NCBI GenBank assembly: GCA_013389025.1
Contig: JACAED010000001.1
Coordinates: forward strand, 1 to 33,702
Source: Hydrogenophilaceae bacterium
GTDB taxonomy: Bacteria > Pseudomonadota > Gammaproteobacteria > Burkholderiales > Thiobacillaceae
Reading direction: 5' to 3'
Length of the DNA stretch: 33,702 nucleotides
The position numbers and the translations under genes are program-made. Every line of letters begins with the position of its first letter. The stretch's first letter is position 1. The notes under the pieces were generated by a model. It was not told where the DNA came from and did no database searches. It was given only the letters and a program-made list of their open reading frames with translations. Below are positions 27,491 through 33,702 of this stretch, in pieces.

Positions 27491-28414
27491 ATGCCCAGAC
27501 ACCCAATCGACGGCGTGCTGCTGCTGAATAAGCCCGCTGGGTTGACATCGAACGCCGCCCTGCAAAAAGCCAAGCGGCTTTACAACGCCGCCAAGGCCGG
27601 CCATACCGGCACGCTGGATCCCTTCGCTTCCGGGCTGCTGCCCATCTGCCTGGGCCAGGCCACCAAATTTTCCAGCTATGCCCTGCATGGCGACAAAGCC
27701 TACCGCGCCACGCTCAAGCTGGGCGTCACCACAACCACGGGTGACACTGAAGGAATAGCCGTTGAAATTCGGCCAGTTGAAATCTCGCTCGATGCCGTCA
27801 AGGCCATGCTTCCCGCTTTTACCGGCACGCTGATGCAAATCCCGCCCATGCATTCCGCGATCAAGCACCAGGGCAAGGCATTGTATGAATACGCGCGCGC
27901 CGGCGTCGAGATTGAACGCAAACCACGCGAGATCACGATTTACAAACTGGCCGCAAAGGGGCTGGACAAGGACTTGCTCACGCTGGATGTTCGCTGCTCT
28001 GGCGGTACCTACATCCGTACTCTCGCCGAGGACATTGGCGAGGCCCTGGGTTGCGGCGCGCATTTGATTGGCCTGGAACGCACGGACGCCGGGCCATATT
28101 CAGTCGATCACGCTCACACCTTCGATGAGCTGGCAATCATGACTGAATCCGAGCGCCTTTCCGTCCTGCTTCCCCCGGACAGCCTGCTTGCTTCGCTACC
28201 TCGTCTGGATATCGATGCGGAATCAGCGCTTCTGCTGGCGCAAGGCAAGCACATTGCAACCCCTGACAATTGCCCCATGGGAAACCTTCGTGCCTATATG
28301 CCACGTGGTTTTCTGGGGCTGGTCGAGGCAGGAACAATGCTTGTTCCCAGCCGGCTCATGGACACCTCGGAACTTGCCGGGAAAAGCCTGCCGGGCAGCC
28401 CCACAACCGATTGA
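27491..28414 (+). CDS. truB: tRNA pseudouridine(55) synthase
   Basis: DGVLLLNKPAGLTSN, GHTGTLDPFASGLLPICLGQATK; ATG 27491. Confidence 0.95.
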   Translation: MPRHPIDGVLLLNKPAGLTSNAALQKAKRLYNAAKAGHTGTLDPFASGLLPICLGQATKFSSYALHGDKAYRATLKLGVTTTTGDTEGIAVEIRPVEISLDAVKAMLPAFTGTLMQIPPMHSAIKHQGKALYEYARAGVEIERKPREITIYKLAAKGLDKDLLTLDVRCSGGTYIRTLAEDIGEALGCGAHLIGLERTDAGPYSVDHAHTFDELAIMTESERLSVLLPPDSLLASLPRLDIDAESALLLAQGKHIATPDNCPMGNLRAYMPRGFLGLVEAGTMLVPSRLMDTSELAGKSLPGSPTTD

Positions 28415-28505
28415 TGGAAAAGCCTTTTACGGGTAGAATGCTTGGTTACCCGATAGGCTCGTGCCGGTAAGCAAGTGCCTTCAAGGAATTTTCCAAAGCT
28501 GTTTT

Positions 28506-28571
28506 GGAACGAAACCCGCCGTACACAAAGCGGGTTCCCTGAACGAAACCCACCCTGGCCACCGGGTTTCG
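28506..28571 (+). promoter_or_regulatory. Two tandem related stem-loops in rpsO leader
   Basis: aacccgc(28513-28519)/gcgggtt(28530-28536) and cgaaaccc(28544-28551)/gggtttcg(28564-28571); direct repeat gaacgaaaccc at both. Confidence 0.6.
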
Positions 28572-28603
28572 CGATTCTTAACCCTGATTCATAGGAGAAA
28601 TAC

Positions 28604-28873
28604 ATGGCTGCCACTGCTGCTGAAAAGGCGCAAGTCGTCAAGGATTATCAACGCGCCGCAAATGACACGGGTTCGCCGGAAGTGCAGGTCGCTCTTCTGA
28701 CCAACCGCATCAATCAACTCACCGATCATTTCAAGACCCACGCCAAGGATCATCATTCCCGCCGTGGATTGCTGAAAATGGTTTCCCGCCGCCGCAAGCT
28801 GCTGGATTACCTCAAGCGCACCAATCTGGCCAGCTACAAGTCGCTGATTGACCGTCTGGGTCTGCGCAAGTAA
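28604..28873 (+). CDS. rpsO: 30S ribosomal protein S15
   Basis: 89 aa; [51 protein letters not shown]. Confidence 0.97.
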   Translation: MAATAAEKAQVVKDYQRAANDTGSPEVQVALLTNRINQLTDHFKTHAKDHHSRRGLLKMVSRRRKLLDYLKRTNLASYKSLIDRLGLRK

Positions 28874-28909
28874 TCGCAGCCAGGTCAAGCAAACTATCGA
28901 ACAGGAGAC

Positions 28910-28937
28910 AACCGCCCCGCCATCCCGCGGGGCGGTT
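28910..28937 (+). promoter_or_regulatory. Perfect 11-bp stem-loop in the rpsO-pnp gap
   Basis: aaccgccccgc-catccc-gcggggcggtt; no T-run, 23 nt before pnp ATG. Confidence 0.7.
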
Positions 28938-28960
28938 GCGCTTAGACAAAGAGGAAAAGC

Positions 28961-31090
28961 ATGAAAGTCACCAAATCATTCCAGTTCGGCCGTCATACCG
29001 TTACCCTGGAAACAGGCGAAATCGCACGTCAGGCGGATGGCGCAGTCATGGTCAATATGGACGACACCGTGGTGCTGGTCACCGTTGTCGCCAAGCGCGA
29101 CGTCAAGCCCGGTCAGGATTTTTTCCCCCTGACTGTGGATTACATCGAAAAAACCTATGCCGCCGGCCGCATTCCCGGCGGTTATTTCAAACGCGAGGGC
29201 AAACCCACCGAAAAGGAAACCCTGACATCCCGCCTGATCGACCGCCCCATCCGTCCGCTGTTCCCGGAAGGCTTCTTCAACGAAGTGCAGGTCATCGCGC
29301 ATGTGTTGTCTTCAAACCCGGAAGTGGACTCCGACATCCCTTCCCTTATTGGCGCATCCGCTGCATTGACCCTGTCCGGCGTCCCGTTTGACGGTCCGGT
29401 TGGTGCTGCCCGCGTCGGCTTCATCAACGGCGAATACGTGCTCAACCCCACCGCATCCGAACTGAAAAATTCCGCGCTGGATCTGGTTGTTGCGGGCACC
29501 GAAGCCGCCGTGCTGATGGTGGAATCCGAAGCCATGGAACTGCCCGAAGACATCATGCTGGGCGCGGTCGTTTTCGGCCATCAGCAGATGCAGGTTGCCA
29601 TCAACGCCATCAATGAACTGGCCGACGAAGCCGGCAAGGATCCTTGGGACTGGGAGCCACCCGCGCCCAACACCGAACTCATCAGTAAAATCGAGGCGAT
29701 GGCAGGTCAGGCCATGCAGGAAGCCTATTCCATCAAGCAGAAACAGGCACGCATGGCTGCGGTGGATGCCATCCGCGAAAAGGTTTTCGCCGAACTCATC
29801 ACCGAGGACATGGACACCTTGGCGGTGAACATCGTCAAGGACGAGTTCTTCAAGCTGGAAGCGCGTGTCGTGCGCGGCCGCATCCTCTCCGGCCAGCCCC
29901 GAATAGACGGCCGCGACACGCGCACTGTGCGTCCCATTACCATCCGCACGGGCGTGCTGCCGCGCACTCATGGTTCCGCCCTGTTCACGCGCGGCGAAAC
30001 CCAGGCGCTGGTCATCACCACCCTGGGCACGGGCCGCGATGAGCAGACCATCGAATCGCTGATGGGTGAATACTCGGAACACTTCATGCTGCATTACAAC
30101 ATGCCGCCCTTCGCCACCGGCGAAACCGGCCGAGTGGGCAGCCCCAAGCGCCGCGAAATCGGCCACGGCCGTCTGGCCAAGCGCGCCTTGCTGGCCGCAT
30201 TGCCCTCCAAGGAAGAATTCGGTTACACCATCCGCGTCGTCTCTGAAATCACCGAATCCAATGGCTCCTCTTCGATGGCTTCCGTCTGTGGCGGCTGCCT
30301 GTCCATGCTGGACGCGGGCGTGCCCATGAAAGCACACATCGCCGGCATCGCCATGGGCCTGATCAAGGAAGGCGGAAAATTCGCCGTGCTGACCGACATC
30401 CTGGGTGACGAAGATCATCTGGGCGACATGGACTTCAAGGTTGCCGGTTCCGAAAAGGGCGTGACCGCCCTCCAGATGGATATCAAGATCCAAGGCATCA
30501 CCAAGGAAATCATGGATGCTGCGCTGAGGCAGGCCAGGGAAGGCCGCATGCATATACTTGGTCTGATGAAGCAGGCCGTGAGCGGAGCCCGCGAGGAAAT
30601 GTCGGCTTACGCCCCGCGCATCATCACCATCAAGATCAATCCCGAGAAAATCCGTGACGTTATTGGCAAGGGCGGTGCCGTCATCCGTGCGCTGACCGAG
30701 GAAACCGGCACCCAGATTGATATCGAAGAAGATGGCACCGTCAAGATCGCCTGTACCAGTACGGAATCCGGCGAAGCCGCCAAGAAGCGCATCGAGGAAA
30801 TTACCGCTGAAGTCGAAGTCGGTGGTATTTATGAAGGCACCGTGGTCAAGCTGCTCGACTTCGGGGCGATCGTGAACGTGCTGCCAGGCCGCGACGGGCT
30901 GCTGCACATTTCCCAGATCGCCCACGAGCGCATCGCCACCGTGGCCGATCACCTGAAGGAAGGCCAGCAGGTGCGTGTGAAAGTACTGGAAGCCGACGAA
31001 AAAGGCCGCCTGCGTCTATCCATGAAAGCATTGATCGAACCACCCAAGAAGGAAGAACCGACGCCCGCACCGGAAGGCGCGGCTGAGTAA
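28961..31090 (+). CDS. pnp: Polyribonucleotide nucleotidyltransferase
   Basis: 709 aa; RNase PH repeats, KH ([25 protein letters not shown]) and S1 domains. Confidence 0.97.
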   Translation: MKVTKSFQFGRHTVTLETGEIARQADGAVMVNMDDTVVLVTVVAKRDVKPGQDFFPLTVDYIEKTYAAGRIPGGYFKREGKPTEKETLTSRLIDRPIRPLFPEGFFNEVQVIAHVLSSNPEVDSDIPSLIGASAALTLSGVPFDGPVGAARVGFINGEYVLNPTASELKNSALDLVVAGTEAAVLMVESEAMELPEDIMLGAVVFGHQQMQVAINAINELADEAGKDPWDWEPPAPNTELISKIEAMAGQAMQEAYSIKQKQARMAAVDAIREKVFAELITEDMDTLAVNIVKDEFFKLEARVVRGRILSGQPRIDGRDTRTVRPITIRTGVLPRTHGSALFTRGETQALVITTLGTGRDEQTIESLMGEYSEHFMLHYNMPPFATGETGRVGSPKRREIGHGRLAKRALLAALPSKEEFGYTIRVVSEITESNGSSSMASVCGGCLSMLDAGVPMKAHIAGIAMGLIKEGGKFAVLTDILGDEDHLGDMDFKVAGSEKGVTALQMDIKIQGITKEIMDAALRQAREGRMHILGLMKQAVSGAREEMSAYAPRIITIKINPEKIRDVIGKGGAVIRALTEETGTQIDIEEDGTVKIACTSTESGEAAKKRIEEITAEVEVGGIYEGTVVKLLDFGAIVNVLPGRDGLLHISQIAHERIATVADHLKEGQQVRVKVLEADEKGRLRLSMKALIEPPKKEEPTPAPEGAAE

Positions 31091-31110
31091 GCAACAATGC
31101 TCAAAACAAA

Positions 31111-31140
31111 ACGCCCGGCATCTGCCGGGCGTTTGTTTTT
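31111..31140. terminator. Rho-independent terminator after pnp, possibly bidirectional
   Basis: acgcccggca-tc-tgccgggcgt followed by ttgtttttt; A-rich flank on the other side; convergent genes. Confidence 0.88.
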
Positions 31141-31150
31141 TTAGAAAAGT

Positions 31151-31591
31151 TCAGCCGCCAAAAAGAGATTGCCACCACCGTTTTCGGTTATTCGGCACCA
31201 CCGCAGGATTCAAATCAACCGGAGCTTGCTGGCTCATGATCCAGCCGGGGAAGATATGGTGGCCGCTGGAACCGCAGGAAACACCAAGGTTATGGGGATC
31301 ATAAATCTTGATGAAGGTGGGCCGGGCAAGATCATCGGCATAGACAATGCCGCAGTAATCCTCCTCGTGTTCCTTGCGCAGCAGCTCATCGATGTGCTTG
31401 ATGAAAATCGCCACCTCATCGCTGGAAGACTTTGCGGAAGGCACATCCTGCCCCACCGCATACAGATACCAGCCCGCACCAGCGTCCAGTTTTTGCCACA
31501 GCGCCGTGAGTTGCTCCCACGACAAAATACTGTAAAGCGTGCCCCAGTATTTGGCCTCGAAGTCAGTGCTTGCTTTCTGGGGCGCGTTCAT
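31151..31591 (-). CDS. Protein of unknown function
   Basis: 146 aa MNAPQKASTDFEAKYWGTLYSILSWEQLTALWQKLDAGAGWYLYAVGQ; 9 nt from dksA on the same strand. Confidence 0.75.
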   Translation of the reverse strand: MNAPQKASTDFEAKYWGTLYSILSWEQLTALWQKLDAGAGWYLYAVGQDVPSAKSSSDEVAIFIKHIDELLRKEHEEDYCGIVYADDLARPTFIKIYDPHNLGVSCGSSGHHIFPGWIMSQQAPVDLNPAVVPNNRKRWWQSLFGG

Positions 31592-31600
31592 GGGCCTTAT

Positions 31601-32023
31601 TTACTTGGCAACCTGCTTTTCCTTGATCTCTTCCAGGGTCTTGCAGTCGATGCACAGGCTGGCGGTCGGGCGCGCCTGCAGGCGCTCGATGCCGATTTCG
31701 ACACCGCAGGATTCACAGTAGCCATAATCACCCGCGTCGATCTTGGCGATGGTTTCGTCGATCTTCTTGATCAGCTTGCGTTCTCGATCGCGGTTTCTGA
31801 GTTCCAGCGCCATGTCGGACTCCTGGGTCGCCCGGTCGTTGGGATCGGCAAACACAGTTGCCTCGTCCTGCATCACGTGGATGGTGGTATCGATGTCGTG
31901 CGACAGCTCGGCTTTCCAGGCCTCAAGGATTTTGCGAAAATGCGCGAGCTGCTTTGCGTTCATGTACTCCTCGCCCTTTTTGGCCTTGTAGGGTTCAAAG
32001 CGCTTCAAATGTTCGGTGGCCAT
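31601..32023 (-). CDS. dksA: RNA polymerase-binding transcription factor DksA
   Basis: Coiled-coil with [11 protein letters not shown] and zinc finger [25 protein letters not shown]. Confidence 0.96.
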   Translation of the reverse strand: MATEHLKRFEPYKAKKGEEYMNAKQLAHFRKILEAWKAELSHDIDTTIHVMQDEATVFADPNDRATQESDMALELRNRDRERKLIKKIDETIAKIDAGDYGYCESCGVEIGIERLQARPTASLCIDCKTLEEIKEKQVAK

Positions 32024-32116
32024 GTTGTTTTCCGCTTAACTAGACAAACTTAACAAAATAAACCTGACTTAATAGCAGATTTTGCCCTGCTCCCGCAACC
32101 TATATATTTTCCAACC

Positions 32117-32875
32117 ATGACTTTACAAGCCCTTATTTTTGACGTTGACGGCACGCTTGCCGATACCGAGCGCGACGGCCACCGCCCCGCCTTCAATGCC
32201 GCCTTCCGGGAATTCGGACTGGACTGGGACTGGGATGTGGCACTTTACGGCAAACTGCTGGCCATCACAGGCGGCAAGGAGCGCATGAAGCATTATGTCG
32301 AGACTTATCGGCCAGATTTCATGAAACCTGACGATTTCGATGATTTGGTCGTCGAATTGCACAAGGCCAAAACGCGCCATTACACGACCATGCTGGCCGA
32401 GGGCAACGTACCCATGCGCCCCGGTGTAAAGAGGCTGCTGGAAGAGGCCCGTGCCGCCGGCATCCGGTTGGCAATTGCCACGACCACGACGCCTGACAAT
32501 GTGACTGCACTGCTGGAGCACAGCCTGGGAAAAGGCAGCACGGACTGGTTTGAAGTGATTGCAGCGGGCGATATCGTTCCGGCAAAAAAACCCGCACCGG
32601 ACATTTACATCTGGGCGCTGGCGCAGATGAAACTCGCCCCCGAAGCTTGCCTGGCTTTTGAAGACTCAGAGAACGGCATTCGGGCCAGCCGCGGCGCGGG
32701 ACTGACAACCCTGGTCACGGTCAACGACTATACATTTGACCACGATTTCACGGGTGCCTCAGTCGTACTGAGCGACCTTGGCGAACCCGATGCCCCCGCC
32801 ACTGCCCTGTCAGGCGCCTGGCAGGGCCAGGGCTACGTCACGCTGGAGAGTCTGAGAGTTTTGCACAACCCATGA
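32117..32875 (+). CDS. HAD-family hydrolase, CbbY-like
   Basis: IFDVDGTLADTERDGHRPAFNAAF, KKPAPDIY, AFEDSENGIRAS. Confidence 0.9.
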   Translation: MTLQALIFDVDGTLADTERDGHRPAFNAAFREFGLDWDWDVALYGKLLAITGGKERMKHYVETYRPDFMKPDDFDDLVVELHKAKTRHYTTMLAEGNVPMRPGVKRLLEEARAAGIRLAIATTTTPDNVTALLEHSLGKGSTDWFEVIAAGDIVPAKKPAPDIYIWALAQMKLAPEACLAFEDSENGIRASRGAGLTTLVTVNDYTFDHDFTGASVVLSDLGEPDAPATALSGAWQGQGYVTLESLRVLHNP

Positions 32876-32881
32876 AAAATC

Positions 32882-32995
32882 TTTGACGCAAACACGCAAA
32901 GAACTACAAATCCTTTAACACAAGGAAAACAGGGGAAGTTTGCGGACACAATTTTCTGCAATGTTCTTCTCCGAGTCTTTGCGCCTCTGCGTCAG
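32882..32995. repeat. Intergenic inverted-repeat element (copy 2), GACGCAAAG-type ends
   Basis: Left end tttgacgcaaacacgcaaag; right end gagtctttgcgcctctgcgtcagg (reverse complement cctgacgcagaggcgcaaagactc). Confidence 0.6.
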
Positions 32996-33702
32996 GTTTT
33001 GGTGTGGATGTCGTAGGCCTGCAAAGTATTCTGCAACAGCGAGGCAACCGTCATGGGTCCGACGCCGCCGGGCACGGGCGTAATCCACGCCGCGCGCTGT
33101 TTAGCCACGTCGAACTCGACATCGCCGCAGATGCGTCCATCGGGAAGCCGGTTGATGCCTACATCCGCCACCGTGGCACCTTCCTTGATCCAATCGCCCC
33201 TGACCAGATTGGGCTTGCCCACCGCCACTACGATAATGTCCGCCTGAAGCGCCAGCACGGGCAGATTTCGGGTCTGGCTGTTGGCAGTCGTCACCGTGCA
33301 GCCCGCCATCAGCAACTCAAGCCCCATTGGCCGGCCAACATGGTTTGAGGCCCCCACCACCAGTGCATTCATGCCGCGCATGTCGGCATGCACGCTTTGC
33401 AGCAGCGTCATCACGCCCATCGGCGTGCAGGATCGCAACGTAGGCATTCTTACCGCCAGGCGGCCAATGTTGTAAGGATGAAAACCATCCACATCCTTAT
33501 CCGGATGAATGCTTTCGATGACCGTTTCCGGATCGATCTGCCGGGGCAAGGGCATCTGCACCAGAATGCCATCCACGCCTGGATCATTGTTCAGCGCGTC
33601 GATCAAGCTCAGCAGTTCGGATTGTGTCGTCGTTGCAGGCAGATCATGGGACACCGACCCCACCCCCGCACGCTCGCAGGCACGGCGCTTGTTGCGCACG
33701 TA
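32992..33702 (-). CDS. folD: Bifunctional methylenetetrahydrofolate dehydrogenase/cyclohydrolase FolD; N-terminus beyond right edge
   Basis: [38 protein letters not shown] and [19 protein letters not shown] motifs. Confidence 0.95.
   Translation of the reverse strand, partial: YVRNKRRACERAGVGSVSHDLPATTTQSELLSLIDALNNDPGVDGILVQMPLPRQIDPETVIESIHPDKDVDGFHPYNIGRLAVRMPTLRSCTPMGVMTLLQSVHADMRGMNALVVGASNHVGRPMGLELLMAGCTVTTANSQTRNLPVLALQADIIVVAVGKPNLVRGDWIKEGATVADVGINRLPDGRICGDVEFDVAKQRAAWITPVPGGVGPMTVASLLQNTLQAYDIHTKT

Noticed and set aside
29312-30952. 546-aa minus-strand ORF opposite pnp
   Set aside because: Antisense shadow of pnp, Gly/His/Asp-rich with no domain; the sense strand is unambiguous PNPase.
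1-33702. CRISPR array search
   Set aside because: No run of regularly spaced direct repeats seen anywhere by eye; the Cas6-like protein is therefore called orphan within this window only.

Overview
The window is a chromosomal segment of a probable sulfur-oxidising betaproteobacterium; taxonomy is inferred from gene content and was not checked. It has three parts. (1) The left 7 kb (minus strand) is an oxidative-type dsr cluster, dsrA-B-E-F-H-C-M-K-L, with dsrL cut by the left edge. (2) From 7.43 to 12.93 kb a divergent, tightly packed eight-gene plus-strand operon encodes, in order: an 82-aa unknown, an orphan Cas6-like RAMP protein of the Cmx6 type, a DsrC paralogue lacking both C-terminal redox cysteines, an SseA-type sulfurtransferase, a 191-aa unknown, a TauD/TfdA-type dioxygenase, an HTH + [2Fe-2S] ferredoxin + ferredoxin-reductase-like fusion, and a 99-aa unknown. 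No CRISPR array or other cas gene is visible. This operon is the best candidate for an undescribed system: Cas6-type RNA recognition plus redox sensing linked to sulfur oxidation. (3) The remainder is mostly housekeeping: a possible PilZ-like protein, tRNA-Ser with an adjacent 5' tRNA fragment, radical SAM, acpS, nagZ, a CDF transporter, UDG, 4-OT, uvrC, pgsA, tRNA-Gly/Cys/Leu, rimP-nusA-infB-rbfA-truB-rpsO-pnp, a conserved unknown, dksA, cbbY-like and partial folD. Several intergenic stem-loops and repeat elements are also noted. All calls come from reading the sequence and supplied ORFs; no database search was run.
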